Assembly (NCBI GenBank): GCA_026214975.1
Contig: CM047806.1
Span: 100,309,832 to 100,373,831 of the forward strand
Length of the DNA: 64,000 nt
Reading direction: 5' to 3'
Source: Gentiana macrophylla
Taxonomy: Eukaryota > Streptophyta > Magnoliopsida > Gentianales > Gentianaceae
Below are positions 11,235 to 23,164 of the stretch, piece after piece. Position 1 is the stretch's first letter; each line of letters begins with the position of its first letter. Made by a program: the position numbers and the translations under genes. Below the pieces are notes generated by a model. It ran no database searches, was not told where the DNA came from, and worked only from the letters and a program-made list of their open reading frames with translations.

Positions 11235-12808
11235 TGTTCGTAAAACTAGTTTTAATTTATAATTACCGAACACCCCAAGTGCAAGGCTCAGAGTAAAGGT
11301 GTTACCGGTCGCCCTAAGGGAATCGAACGCTCATCGGATTAAGTACGCTTATTGTATCGATTATGTCACAAATTATTATCTAAAACTAAGGTATATATTA
11401 ATTATAATCTAGAAACTATGACTAGAAATGTAAAATAGAACAAAACGACAATCGACGGGCGTTTCATCGATGTGGATCAAGCGTCCGTTAACGCTCGAAA
11501 ATGTAAAATATGCAGAAAAAAGCAGTAAAAACTAGGTTTTTTAAAATAACTAAACTTAGCAACAAAAGTTGATATGAACGAATCGGTTTATCAAATAATT
11601 AAAAGAACGGCAAGGCAACGAGAATCCACCAATCAACCAACCAACCCCAACTAGATTGTGAGCTAAAAATACGATTTTTAGTAATGACCAACTCACGAAT
11701 TCGATTAAATCTCTTTAATCAATTTCTAGGTTTCGCTTTCTTCCCAAGCAAAACTAAACTAGCATGCATAACACGATCATGAGATTGTCTCCAATACTCT
11801 ACTCAACTAATCATGAACAATCTCTTGAATCACAATTAATTGCATCAATTGAAAATATCAAAGCTTGAACAATATTCTCATATAAATTCAATCAGAAAAT
11901 CAGTTCCATCGATCTCTCGATTCAAATAAAACATAAACAATATAACAATATCCAATTGATGAAAAATCATAAATTTAACTTACTAAGATATAGCTAAAAT
12001 CCTCTAGTTGGTGTAGTTGTTGATTGGTTTCTCCGTTGTCCCACCGCTGATTAGCTTAGCCAACAATCATGTTGGTGATCATGATTGTCGGGATGGAAGA
12101 GGTCATCTCCTTGAGTTCGCTTCTTTTGGATACGCGTCGCCAGTGTGTTTTTTGGTGTGTAAAATCTAATTTTAGGGGTTTAATGCGCCGCTATTTATAG
12201 ATTTTTAAGGCGGCTAGGTTAGGTCGGCCGTTGGACGCCCGCCCAAAGAAGGTAGACGCCCGCCCGCCTTTCACAAAATTCATCGAAGTCGGGCCGAGTC
12301 TTCTTGACGCCCGCCCTATGCAAAATGGACGCCGTCTCACTGAAATTTTCACAACTCAATCAAATATCTCTCCTCGACGCCACCTGAATAGTGGACGCCG
12401 CCCACCTGACCTTTCTTCTTTGAATCGAATAAGCCTTCTCGACGCCTGCCTGGTGTTTTTTAAACGCCCGCCCACCGGACGGATGCAATGGACGCCGGCC
12501 AAATGGCAAAACTTTCATGCCAATCTCAAACTTGCATCTTTCTCTTCCTTTAATCTTCAATCAAACACCGCTCTAGCTCTTTTCACAACATGCAAGCATA
12601 CCTACAAGGCGATAGAAACGAGCAAAGTGTAAAATCGCATATAAATAGATAAAACCACATAAATAGCTCGATTTCCACACTTTAATAAATTCTAAACCCA
12701 TTCTTCCAATTTATCCTTTTAGCAAGTGATTTTCTATAAAAAACACTAAAACACGGAAGATATTGTTACGGAATAACTCGATATAAACCACAAAATTAGT
12801 CGTAAACA
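11235..12808 (-). repeat. 5' LTR of minus-strand Athila-like element
   Basis: About 1574 bp. On the element strand it begins TGTTTACG and ends ACGAACA. It is an inverted relative of the LTR at 15327-16963 (for example 11990-12120 matches 16040-16190 reversed). It holds a cluster of about nine GACGCCCGCCC-like motifs at 12233-12495. It abuts plus-strand integrase sequence at 12809, showing insertion into another Athila element. Confidence 0.85.
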
Positions 12809-12813
12809 ATTTC

Positions 12814-13610
12814 ATGGGCCCCTTCCCATCTTCATGCTCCAATAAATACATTCTTGTCTGTGTAGACTATGTTTCCAAATGGGTGGAGGCAATAGCCACC
12901 CAAACTAATGATCACAAAGTTGTGAAGAAATTCTTGCAAAAGAATATCTTCACCAGATTCGGGTCAGCCCTGTAGCCCTCATTAGATGAAGGTACTATTT
13001 TTGCAACGCGCGCTTGATAAAATTCTTGAGAAATATGGTGTCGACATAAAATCGGTACACCATATCATCCCCAAACAAGGGCCAAGTCGAGGTAAGCAAC
13101 CGGAGCCTTAAAAGGATTCTAGAAAAGACCATGAACGCAAATAGATCCAATCGAGTTCAAAGTTGATGACGCGCTTTGGGCCTATCGATCGCTGCTTAAG
13201 ACCCCTATGGGCACGCTACCCTTCCAAATGGTTTATGGCAAGGCATGCCATTTACCGGCCGAGCTTGAACACAGAGCTTATCGGGCTATTAAATTCTTGA
13301 ATTTCGATAGCCAACTCGTGGGGAAAAGAGGTTATTGCAATTAAATGAGCTCTCACTTAATTTAGACTCGTGAGCTTATGAGATTGCCAAAATTAGTAAG
13401 AAAGAACTAAGGTACTCCATGATGCTAAGATCAAGGATCGAGAATTCAAAGTGGGTGATATGGCTTTGCTCTATTATACCAGCTCCATCTGCTTGCCGGT
13501 AAGCTCAAATCTGATGGTCCGCCCCTTTGAGATTCTCGGCGTCAATCCAAGTAAAGCGATCACGCTAAACGGGTATGATAATCAACCTTTAAGGTAAATG
13601 GTCAAAGACT
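12814..13610 (+). pseudogene. Athila integrase remnant
   Basis: The plus-strand translation opens with FMGPFPSSC and continues [15 protein letters not shown], the Athila integrase core around the first catalytic Asp. Next come [15 protein letters not shown], then (about 13020-13080) a heavily mutated segment for the second Asp. At 13195-13260 is PMGTLPFQMVYGKACHLP, the well-known stretch near the end of the core. DREFKVGD-like sequence at 13435-13460 is the start of the C-terminal domain. Several stops and frameshifts are present. Confidence 0.8.
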
Positions 13611-13620
13611 CAAAAATATT

Positions 13621-13851
13621 TTGGCCAACCAAAAGAAAAGTCTGAGACCATGTACTTTCAAAAGAGGGTTGAAACGATCGATATTCTCGATTCATGATGA
13701 GATCCCATCCGAATTCTTTCATTCGGATGATGACATTTCTACATTTACCCGTGAGGACCCTTCTTCCAAGACATCCGAACATGTCAAGATACCTAAGCGT
13801 AACTCGCACAAGAACGGGATGAAGAAGAGAGTCGCATATCTCGAGAGTTAA
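13621..13851 (+). pseudogene. Athila pol C-terminal tail fragment
   Basis: A 76-aa open stretch, basic at its start and Ser/Asp-rich in the middle (IPSEFFHSDDDIS). It follows directly on the integrase C-terminal domain and has an inverted, weaker counterpart in the other element near 1480-1650. It is read as the polyprotein end and not as a separate gene. Confidence 0.5.
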
Positions 13852-13859
13852 GTTCAAAC

Positions 13860-15312
13860 ACTTAGTTGAGCACTTGACTTGTTGTTGTTGCGCCACACCC
13901 CGCCCTTCATTCCGATTCCGATGAAGAAGTTGGCTAGTAAGTAAACCAAAGTGGCCCGATCCGGTTAACTTTGAAATCAGGTCAAGATAATGACATAAAA
14001 GAAGCGCCTCCTGTGAGGCAAACTTAGTCTTTTGCTACTTTTTAGATAAGTTTTTAGGGCATTAGAATAAAACCATGGTGATTTGTGTGTTGGTTATCCC
14101 TGCCCTATTTGTGAATGCTTTATGTGCCTACATGTTTACTCATATACCCCTTGTCCCCCAAGATTATACGCTATGTCGAGTGTTGCAGATACTTTTGAGC
14201 GGTTTTTGCCACCTATTCCTTCAAAGTGTTGTCTCTTTTTGATACGAGCTGCAAATGTACATTAATGTTCCAAATTGACAACCACTTTGCAAACCAAATA
14301 AGTATTCTTTTTCATTTTGCACATTCTCGAGGACATAATGTGATTTAAGTGTGGGGGGTGTCTACATGTTTTCATGTTATATTTATTGGAAAATGAGTAA
14401 ATGTGGATTTCATGCCAAATTTAAAATATTTTGGAGTTACGAGCATATGATTGAAACAAAAAGGCTCACGTTGTAGTTTCCTCGACGATGATTGTCTCAG
14501 AATTTCAGTGAGATAGTTATAGCATGCTTTACTAATACGAGATAGTATTCATTTCATATTCACGTAAGCCTTGAAATTGAAGCGACATTTTTAAACTTTA
14601 TCCATTCACTATCCTAGTGATTTATCCTGAGAGACTTGTGCTAAATAGTAACGGTAAACATTACACCTAATTTCTAACCGTACCGTGAATATCTCAAGGT
14701 TTGAATGTGATAGAGGGATATATCTTAAGGTTTGTATACCAATCTAAGATGAATAATATGGATAAAATTTGTGTATGTCGGATGTAGTCGCTAATGATTT
14801 GAGTGCGGTAGGCATTATCACTAAATGTCCTATACCACTACGAGGTTCAATAGCTCCCGACTGCCTGATGATAGTAGTCCAGCTAGGGTGTTATCACGAA
14901 ACATCCTATTGCTGGGAATGAGGGCATATGCTATATATGTGAAATTAAGTTAATCATAAAGAAAATTTAGTAAATGGTACTATGGAAGTTGGTAGGAACC
15001 GTAGTTATCTTCTAACTATCCCCAGTATAAACCGAATGATATGTTTTAGGGATTATCCTAATAAGTACACGGGAAGACTTTTTGTGGAACGGTTACTGCC
15101 TATACCTAGGAAAGTCATTAGGATTATTTGAACGGATTTTGTGCGAAAGAATAGTGGAGATTGAAAAGGGCTTTTCACACACACTGAATCTATCTCTATG
15201 TTGGTAGTAATTGCTATATTTGTCGATCTTTTGTTACGTGAGTTAGAATCTGCTTGGATTGGCGTGGAAGTGAGCTAGTTTTTGATTGTTTTGTTCGGGA
15301 CGAACAAAAGTC
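13860..15312 (+). other. Athila 3' non-coding region with internal purine tract
   Basis: About 1.45 kb without a convincing frame. A PPT-like run, AAGTGTGGGGGG, lies at about 14347-14358, repeating the style of the real PPT at 15313. Internal PPT-like tracts ahead of an env region are known from Athila elements, but no env-like product is readable here. Confidence 0.55.
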
Positions 15313-15326
15313 TAAGTGTGGGGAGT
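15313..15326 (+). other. Polypurine tract
   Basis: A purine-rich run (TAAGTGTGGGGAGT) immediately upstream of the LTR start TGTTTTAC. It is the primer site for plus-strand cDNA and has the usual Athila form. Confidence 0.7.
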
Positions 15327-16963
15327 TGTTTTACAACTAAGTTTATTGTTTATATCGAGTTACTTCAGAATAATATCTTCCGTGTTTTAGTGATTTTTAT
15401 ATGAAATCACTTGCTAAAAGGATAAATTGAAAGAATGGGTTTAGAATTCATTAAAGTGTAAAACCAAGCCAATTATGTGGTTTAACGCTGATTATTTATC
15501 TATTTGTATGATTCTATATTTTTGCGTGTTTTTATCACCTTGTAGTATGCATGCATGGCATTGGAATGAGCTAAAAAAAGAGATACTCAATTGAGGTTTG
15601 AAGTAGTAAGAAGAAGGATGCAAGTCGGCTTGGGAAAGTAAATCAAGCACATTAACCCGCCCAGTGGACGGGCGTTAGAGCTTTGACCGCGCCCAGAGAG
15701 GGAAGTTGATTCAGAAGTTCGTGCTTTTTGATGGACGAAGGTCGTTGTTCCGCTCCACTCGACGGGCGTTCGCAATATTGGACGAAAGCGCCCGTGAGGA
15801 AGAATTGATTCGTAGTCTTATGATTTTTGCCGAATCAAGCGCCTATTTTTGCATAGACGGGCATCCAAGAAGACTCGCCCGACTCGAGCAATTTTACACG
15901 CACTGACGGGCGCCTACCTTTCTAGACGGGCGCCCAATCGCCGACTTAACCCTAGCCGCCTCAAAATCTTATAAATACCAGCATATCAAACCCTAAGGGC
16001 ATCATACGATTATTCATTCATTCAAAACCCTAGCACCAGATATCCAAAAGAGCAAACTCAAGATGAACTCTTCCATCCCGACAATCATGATCACCAATAT
16101 GATTGTTGGCTAAGCACCATGTGTGGGACAACGGAGGAAACCAATCAACAACTACACCAACTAGAGGATTTTGAGCTATATTTTTAGTGTGAGTTAAATT
16201 CACTGCTTTTTATCAATTGAATGTTGTGATTAATTGTTTATGTTTTATTGAATCAAGAGATCGATGAAACTACCTTTTGATTGAATTTATATGAGAATAT
16301 TGTTCAAGCTTTGATCTTTTCAATTGATGCAATTAATTGTAATTCAAGAGATTGTTTATGATTAATTGAGTAGAGTATTGAGACAATCTCATGATCGTGT
16401 TATGCATGTTAGTTTAGTTTGGCTTGAGAAAGAAAAACGAACCCTAGAAATTGATTAAAGAGATTTAATCGAATTCGTGATTTGATCATTACTAAAACCG
16501 TATTTTTAGCTCACAATCTAGTTGGGGTTGGTTGGTTGATTGGTGGATTCTCGCTGCCTTGTCGTTTTTTTAATTCTTTGATAAATCAAATCGCTCATTA
16601 TCAACTTTTATTGCTACGCTTAGTTATTTTAAAGATTCTAGTTTTTACCTGGTGTTTTTTTTTCTCGCATGTTTCGTCATAGATCGATATCGCACGCCCG
16701 CCCACCTTCAAAGGAACGGCCGCCCAAAGGTCGAATTTTTTCTGCTTCCTCGCTTTATTTTAGCCATTATTCATCGCTTTTATATTATAGTTAATATATA
16801 CCTTAGTTTTAGATAATAATTTGTGACATAATCGATATAATAACCGCATTTTTAATCCGATAAACACTCGACTTTCTTTAGATGACCTGCTAACACGCTT
16901 TACTACTTAACCTTATACTTGGGTGTTTCGTTTTATAAATTTAAAACTAGTTTTTACCTAACA
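15327..16963 (+). repeat. 3' LTR of plus-strand Athila-like element
   Basis: About 1637 bp from TGTTTTAC to CCTAACA (TGTT...AACA ends). It is homologous in inverted orientation to 11235-12808. It contains a GACGGGCG motif cluster at about 15655-15930. The next five bases, TTAGC, would be its target duplication; the partner copy is outside the window. Confidence 0.8.
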
Positions 16964-17469
16964 TTAGCCAAAAAGACAAATTGACTTTTTGTATGATTAA
17001 TAAAAGGGGGTAAGGATAAAAGGTTATATTTAGAACCAAGGATGCAAAACACATCATGTAGGACCAATTGAGGGTTCATCCTTACTTGTCCTATATGAGT
17101 GAGAGAGACATTATTTCCATTAGGCAGTCCCATTTTTATACCGGATGAAGGTTTGCGATTGCTCAATAGATCTAATGATCCTACAATGTGTTCTATGGCA
17201 CCAGAGTCCAAGATCCATTGTATTGGTCTTACTAAATTTAAATCACTTTTTCCTATAGCAGGTGAGTTGTGTGTGACAATATCAGCAGGTTGACCAATAG
17301 GAAATCCTGCATGTCTAGGAGGATCATTCAGCAGAGCCATCAACTTGTCAAGTTGATGTGCTGTAAGATTGGGAAACCCCGGTCCAGCAGACCTTGGTCC
17401 AGTAGACCTACTTGGTTTGTGATCTTCTTCTGCTGATTGTTCATCTTCTACCATATTGTCTCTCTGCAC
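16964..17469 (-). pseudogene. Copia gag C-terminus and protease N-terminus
   Basis: An open stretch of about 170 aa. The N-terminal half is a linker rich in Ser, Arg and Pro (gag end). WILDSGAIEHIVGSLDLL near the middle is the copia retropepsin active site: D-S-G-A followed by the H-(I/M) stretch. LPNGNNVSLTHIGQV and LHDVFCILGSKYNLLSL follow in the order known for copia proteases. The frame ends where the other element begins, so the protease is complete only up to about that point and no integrase follows. Confidence 0.8.
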
Positions 17470-18500
17470 TTGAAACCAGGAGAAAAGCCATGCTTCTTGT
17501 AACGAGTCTCCTCAATATGACCATTGAATCCACAAAAACTACATTGCATCTTATTGGGATTTTAGGTTCGATTTGCAAAGCAGAGAGTTAGTCTCACGAC
17601 AACTGATTTTGTCCCCGCCCATTCTTTTGTGACAAGAGAACTATGGAATATTGTATTGGCCTTGTTAGCCACATACAACTTATGTCTTTCAAACTTGATT
17701 GCTATTGCAAAGGCATCATGAATTTCTAGAAAGGGCACCATCAACATCGCATGTGAGACCATTGACTCAAATTCATCCCTCAAACCTTTAAGGAATTTCA
17801 TGACATGTTTAGCCTCCATATGATCCACCAGAGTGCAAATTACATTGCAGTGACATTGGGGATCACAAGAATGTGATCGTATAGGCCTAATGGTCTTGAT
17901 TTCTTCCCAAAGAATCATTAACTTTGTGAAATATTGATTGACAGAATCTGTGCCTTGCTTCAGCAGATGCATTTCTTCAAGAAGATTTGAAAGTCTTGAG
18001 GCATCAACATTTGAAAATCTTACTGCAAGATTCTTTCAAACTACATGTGCATTCTTGAAGCACATCAAACCCTGGGCAATGGTGTTCTCTACAAATTCAA
18101 GATCCATGATCACACCATTGTATCACATTGTCTCCATACATGGAAATCACTAACCGCTTCTCGCCTTTAATTGTGCCGCCTACGGCCAATATTGTTCTTG
18201 GTGATTAGCACCATCTCCATGTACATTTTCCATGGATTATAGTTATTGCCATTCATTAATGGTCGAACAAGAACTAGAGAAGGATTCTTATTCGATGTGC
18301 ATATAATGGACCGGAGGGATTTATGTCTTGTTTCTTAGTCGCCATGGCTATCAAGAACTCCATTGGTAATGAAAGTGAAAACCGATCAAGAACTAATCAA
18401 AAATATGAAAATGATGACAGCTTTACTCAAGAAACTAAAATCTCGTAAAAGATGAAAATACTACTCAAGATTCTTCAAAGATTAAGGAAAACGCAGTAAA
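17470..18500 (-). pseudogene. Copia gag (UBN2-type) remnant
   Basis: The 136-aa open stretch 17562-17972 reads MHLLKQGTDSVNQYFTKLMILWEEI and later MKFLKGLRDEFESMVSHAMLMVPF, both typical of the copia gag domain (long helices, then the F-L-x-G-L motif). A CNVICTLVDHMEA stretch lies between them. The N-terminal part at 17980-18400 is frameshifted but continues the similarity. It is linked to the protease at 17469 by a short broken stretch that would hold the zinc knuckle. Confidence 0.75.
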
Positions 18501-18525
18501 GCATTCATAAATTCTCAAATTTCTA

Positions 18526-18536
18526 CTCTGATACCA
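18526..18536 (-). other. Primer binding site (tRNA-iMet type)
   Basis: On the minus strand it reads TGGTATCAGAG, the complement of initiator tRNA-Met's 3' end, directly next to the LTR end CATCA. Confidence 0.8.
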
Positions 18537-18809
18537 TGATGAAGTTTATAGAATTATAAACTAAAGATAAAATGCGGAATATTATTGATGAACTGAAAGT
18601 TACAAGTTAAGTTACAATGCAGCTAAACATAAGGTATTTATAGCTTCATACACCTCATGAATCAGTCAGAAATAAGCTACAAATGGTTATAACAAACTAT
18701 AATGTAATACCATTTTCTAGATTACATCATACTAAAATGATCACCGTTGTTGGGCTTCCATACTATCAAGAGTCATTCGTGTCTTCATATTATCAAAGAG
18801 AGTACATCA
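18537..18809 (-). repeat. 5' LTR of the copia fragment
   Basis: The inner end is fixed by the PBS. The outer end is inferred from the matching terminal inverted repeat TGATG...CATCA, giving 273 bp, a usual size for a copia LTR. The second LTR is outside the window, so the outer limit could not be confirmed. Confidence 0.6.
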
Positions 18810-19612
18810 CCGACTACAACAAGATTCCTTCACTTTTTTATATCGTAATGTGGTCTAGATGTTGAGGATTATCGAGAACTCATAGCAAAATAAAGGTATG
18901 TTAATACCTAACCAAGACCCATCTGACACGTGTAATGCATATAATCCAATGTTGCATCTAAAATTACTACATGGTGATCGCAAGTCACAACACTATCAAA
19001 AGGACTAGTCCAATTGCAAAGATAGAAAGCTTAATCAAAGTCGATCCTATAGAGCCTAGGCACAATTAATTATGCAAATTCAAATCCAAGATTGAGAACC
19101 AAATAAGGTGGTCTTTGACTAAATAGAATTCAAGGAAAGTAATCAATTGATACGCAAGAATATACAAATATTTCTCTTATGAATTCTAAGAAACTAGTCC
19201 TTACTATGAGCAATTAAACACTCCCTCAATTATAAATTGATCTTCCTCATTGGTGAATTTATATTCATTGACAGCTACGGGTGCTATCCCCAAATTTCAC
19301 CATGTTTCTCATCATGTTTATATTCATTGACAAGCATGCCTATGTATGCGTGAACCGAAACCTCCTAGGTGCCACACAAAAATGGCCGGAAGTACTCAGA
19401 GATCGATTAACTATGTCCAAACTAGAACTTAAATGATGTTACATCGTACTAATTTACGATGACATGTAGTGAGGTGATCAAAGCAACAACATGTAAATTA
19501 AAACAGTAAAATCGGTCGTAGATGGCTCCGATTACACAAAATAAAGATTTACTAGTTGTCTCGCCGCTTATGTCAATGATAATTTTATTTGGAACACTAC
19601 TTGCCATTATTA
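18810..19612. other. AT-rich stretch with no gene seen
   Basis: No coding frame, RNA gene or element terminus was recognised. Two similar short pieces, TTTATATTCATTGACA, occur at about 19257 and 19317. The sequence style resembles decayed retrotransposon non-coding DNA, but no match inside the window supports a name. Confidence 0.4.
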
Positions 19613-19614
19613 TA

Positions 19615-19756
19615 CTCCTCCGCCACATTACAATTATCTACGCTTCTTTTGGTTTGTCCCAAATAATTGTCCATTTTGTTCCTTAATTGTCAAATTTCTT
19701 CAAATGTCATTCCTTCTTACATCATTTACAATCAAAAGTGTGTTGAATTAAATGCT
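19615..19756 (+). mobile_element. Stowaway-like MITE, left half
   Basis: It begins after a TA dinucleotide with CTCCTCCGCCACA, a slightly mutated form of the CTCCCTCCGTCCC terminus of plant Stowaway (Tc1/mariner-derived) MITEs. The match to the family continues with AATTGTCCATTTTG near 19668. It is cut at 19761 by the copia element; the other half is at 25814-25935. Confidence 0.75.
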
Positions 19757-19761
19757 CCAAC
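19757..19761. repeat. Target site duplication CCAAC (left copy)
   Basis: CCAAC precedes the left LTR and recurs at 25809-25813 after the right LTR. It shows that everything between came in as, or now behaves as, one insertion into the MITE. Confidence 0.8.
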
Positions 19762-20070
19762 TATTGGATCATTAATGCAACGTAGTGATTATATGTGATA
19801 AATTATTTATTATGGACTGTCAATAATGATTAGCCCGATATAAAAGTGATCTAATACGGTTATGGTTATTGAGTTATAATGTATCACTAGGGTGTGGACC
19901 TTTAATGTGTATAAACTCGTAGGTAAATTTCTGCTTTTATGATAGGTAAAACTGAAATGCCTAATATATAAATTTCACTATATAAGGAGGGTTGTGGTCC
20001 CTAGGTCACACACCTATTCTCAACTCTTCTGTCTCCAATCTAGAGAGATTATAGAGGGTTTCAGGGGGTT
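19762..20070 (+). repeat. Left LTR (truncated) of the copia composite
   Basis: About 310 bp aligning to the first part of 25322-25808 (shared blocks include TAGCCCGATATAAAAGTGAT and TTTCACTATATAAGGAGG). The first dinucleotide is TA, not TG. The last 180 bp or so of the LTR and any PBS are missing. TATATAAGG at about 19978 is a likely LTR TATA box. Confidence 0.75.
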
Positions 20071-20089
20071 CTCTCACCTGCCCAAGAAC

Positions 20090-22400
20090 TTTTAATGACG
20101 ACAAACCTTATATCTTTTGACATTACCATTTGAATCCCTCTTGGTCTAAAATGTCCATTTACAACCAATGAGTTTCGATCCTTCTGATAATGTTAGAAGA
20201 TCCTAAATGTCATTGTCCTTTATGGACTTCATCTCTTATTGCATAACCTCAATCCACTTATGGGACTTAGAGCTTTCCATTGCTTGGGGAATGGTAATCG
20301 GATCGTCCTCCATAATGTCAGGATCCTTATGCTTAAGGAAGTAAACAATATAATCATACTGAATTGTTGACCCAATTCTTTAGTGGAGTTCCTATGTTAT
20401 GGGTAAGTCACTGATTTCTCATATGATACCTCATATGCTCATGTTGTTCCCTCAGATATGTTCTTGAGGATGTTGAGGTTGCCTAATTGGAAGTTCAAGA
20501 ATGTTTTCATAAACTATATCCTGCAATAGTATACATCCCATTTGGGAAAACAATTGTTACCAACTACCACTATAGGAGAGTTATAAGAGGCTCTTCTTCT
20601 TTAAAGACAATATTTCATACCTTATCTTCCCCAAACCCCCAACTCAATATCCTCAAGAACCTTTAAGATCCCGCCTAATAGGGGAAAAATGAAACTATGA
20701 CCATAGAATTTAAAACCTCTAGATCTCTTAAAAAAACACCACATTACATAACAATTTACCATTCTTGAGTCCAATTTTCTTTCCTTTGGTTTATAAGCCC
20801 TACCCTTAGTTGGACAACCTCCAATATGATTACACCAAATACTAGTTTTTCCCTACCCATATTTCATATGGGTTTTGGTTACTATTGTAATGAGGATTTA
20901 TTTAGTATGAGAGTCGCTAACTTTAATTTTCATAATGACATGTATCTCACTATTATAGGCAATTAAATATCGAATGAACGCCTTTTGAATTTGATATTCT
21001 ACATTGCTGCAATTCCAAGATACCATAGGGAATAGATAGCAAGTGGCCATATATATCAATTCTAGGACATTCTAGAGAATAAACACAAAATCTCCTTATA
21101 TTGGTTTGTTACCCCATAATATATACAACCTCCTGCATAAAACCATCTCGACATATCAAGGGGACCAAATATTCCATCTAGCACAAGCATTTATATTCCC
21201 TTTGAGAATTTTCCTTAAATGCTAATGCCAAACCATATAGGAACCATCAATTTTGATTTATGCCATTAAAACTAAAAGCAGGGTGTTATTAAAGATACAA
21301 TGGTATCTACCAAATCTAGAATATCACCGAAAACCAAATGATTAGAACATATTTTATCCGAATACTGGAAAGGTATCATTCTTAATTGAACAAGAATATC
21401 CTGATTTTTCCAATAAAGAAATGAAAAAAAAAACTGAATTCCGCCATAAAGAAGTCTTGATAGGTCTCTTCCAAGTCTTGAAAATGTTCAAACTTCGGTA
21501 ACAATCTAGTGTCCGAATAGCCTTAAACTAATTGCATTAGCATCACCCACAAAGACGATCTTTCAACAACAACTCGTGATTGATAATGCTAGTTACTCGC
21601 AAGATATTCACGCTATAAGTGCATAGAAGCATCCGAATCTATCCACCAAGTGTGTTCAGCACATAAATAAACTCAACCCCTTAACAAACCAGAAAAGGAA
21701 AATTATCTCTATTTTCTAAGCATGATACATCAAGCAATCTTTTGTTGTGTTCCTGGCTATTGGCATAAGAAACAACCAATATCCTTATGTTGTCACTTTT
21801 GCCCCTAATGTTGAATACTAGCAGCTTCCTTAAACTTAAATTTTATTGTGTCATTACCTTTAATGGTGGCCATATTTAGCACTTTCTGGTTGCTCAAATT
21901 TCAATCATTCGGCTTCTTGCACTCAGTGGGAAATCAATTTCTTCAACTCCCACTATTCCTTATGTCGGTTATAACCGACATTCAATTTACCATATTGTGC
22001 ATGAAGAGAAAGAATGGTAAATTGCACCAGAAGGCCATCATGGATATCCAAATCAAAGACCTGAAGTTTGGAAATCAGATGAGCCATTTACAGAGTGTGC
22101 CCCTTATGTTGCATTAGCCCTTGTGCCTTACAGAGACTAACTTAGACATAGAAAGGTATGCCTCGTCTTTCTCTTCCTGGACATTATGCAACTCTATTGA
22201 ATATAAAATTTTATAAATAGTCATAATAATCCTTATGCCACTTTTAAGAGTATCTAGAATGACTTCCTGCAAGATCACTTGACTCAACCTGTTTGATCAC
22301 TCTCACTTCTCAAAGTAAAAATATGTTTGACTTTACTATCCAAACTGAGAGGTTTGAAAGGATCATACCTAAATTTCAAGTCTAGATCCATGGTGACAAA
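20090..22400 (-). pseudogene. Copia gag-protease-integrase-RT(5') remnant, minus strand
   Basis: Reading down from about 22393, a gag-like start opens the segment. A degraded CCHC zinc knuckle lies at about 21730-21800. A protease active-site region (WWIDSDAS, in place of the family's D-S-G-A) is near 21640. Integrase pieces including VLELIYMATCYLFPM, the stretch before the first catalytic Asp, are at about 20990-21090. The RT start, including LSEGSKPIGCKW in degraded form, is at 20100-20400. All frames are heavily broken. The order is normal for copia but runs against the direction of the LTRs. Confidence 0.7.
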
Positions 22401-23160
22401 GGACAAGAACAAACTTGTTCTTTCTAACGCTTGAAGTCATAGACAATTAGTGGAGGAATATAATGCTTCAAGGAGCAAATATACTTTAAAGCAGAACTTA
22501 AAAGTAAATACAGATAACAACTCAATTGACCTTAAGCTCACATATATAAGATCCGAAGAATATCCATAATCAAACAATTTTATGATACATTTCTCATCAC
22601 AAGATACCGGCACGACATTAATATCTCATTTTTGGACGATAATATTAACTCGTAATTGACATCTTGGCGTAGTGATCAAACACTGACAGTAAATCTTGTC
22701 AAATAATAGACCAATATTTGGACTGTATCTATTACCCACATGGAAACCGAATAATTGTCACGTATTCATCATCACATGTGTATTTACAATTCGCCAAATA
22801 GTACCCTTCCTTTGGGCCAAATACTATCTCTGCATGAATTTATAAAACACAAACCATTTTACATCCTACCAGAATCAATTTCCACGTAGAGCTCACTTTG
22901 GCGACATATCATTTCAACAAATCCAAATAGAGACAAAATAGATGCAAAACAAAGAATATATCAATGTTCGATTTTTATCGTAATAACCCTTTTAAAGAAA
23001 AGGTCTACCAAAATTGGGTTTGCTTTAATTTTTTTTTCGGATCTTACCATAATACCTTATATGGACATATTATTGAATAAAATATCTAACTTAAATGATG
23101 TCCAAAAAAAATATTACCTAAATACAATACGTAACGTATGTCACAAAAAAGAGTATTAAT
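22400..23160. other. Spacer between the inverted copia halves
   Basis: About 760 bp of AT-rich DNA. Part is probably the 5' leader of the minus-strand half. No LTR, PBS or coding frame was recognised here, so the head of the minus-strand half is missing. Confidence 0.4.
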
Positions 23161-23164
23161 TAGG

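Larger units (their letters stand above)
1..12808 (-). mobile_element. Athila-like Ty3/gypsy retrotransposon, decayed, 3' LTR beyond left edge
   Basis: Reading on the minus strand, the order is 5' LTR (11235-12808), PBS, gag, protease, RT, RNase H, integrase and a 3' non-coding tail that runs off the left edge. The first bases of the window are homologous in inverted orientation to about 15232, which lies roughly 95 bp before the 3' LTR of the plus-strand relative, so this element's 3' LTR should start about 95 bp left of position 1. All reading frames are broken by stops and frameshifts, so it is an old, non-coding copy. It is interrupted by the element at 4223-7451. Family assignment rests on the tRNA-Asp-type PBS, the FMDDFS RT motif and the gag style (known of Athila/Tat); the exact sublineage is inferred. 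Confidence 0.85.
12809..16963 (+). mobile_element. Athila-like Ty3/gypsy element, 3' part, plus strand
   Basis: It starts in the middle of integrase, directly next to the LTR of the minus-strand element, and runs through the 3' tail, PPT and 3' LTR. The missing 5' part should lie left of the window, beyond the other element's 3' LTR, flanked by the likely duplication ATTTC (12809-12813). It belongs to the same broad family as its invader. Its coding sequence is decayed. Confidence 0.8.
16964..18809 (-). mobile_element. Ty1/copia retrotransposon 5' fragment (LTR-gag-protease)
   Basis: On the minus strand it has a 5' LTR, an iMet-type PBS, gag and the start of protease. It is then cut at 16964 by the 3' LTR of the Athila-like element, so the rest should be left of the window. 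Gag frames are still long, suggesting moderate age. Confidence 0.8.
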
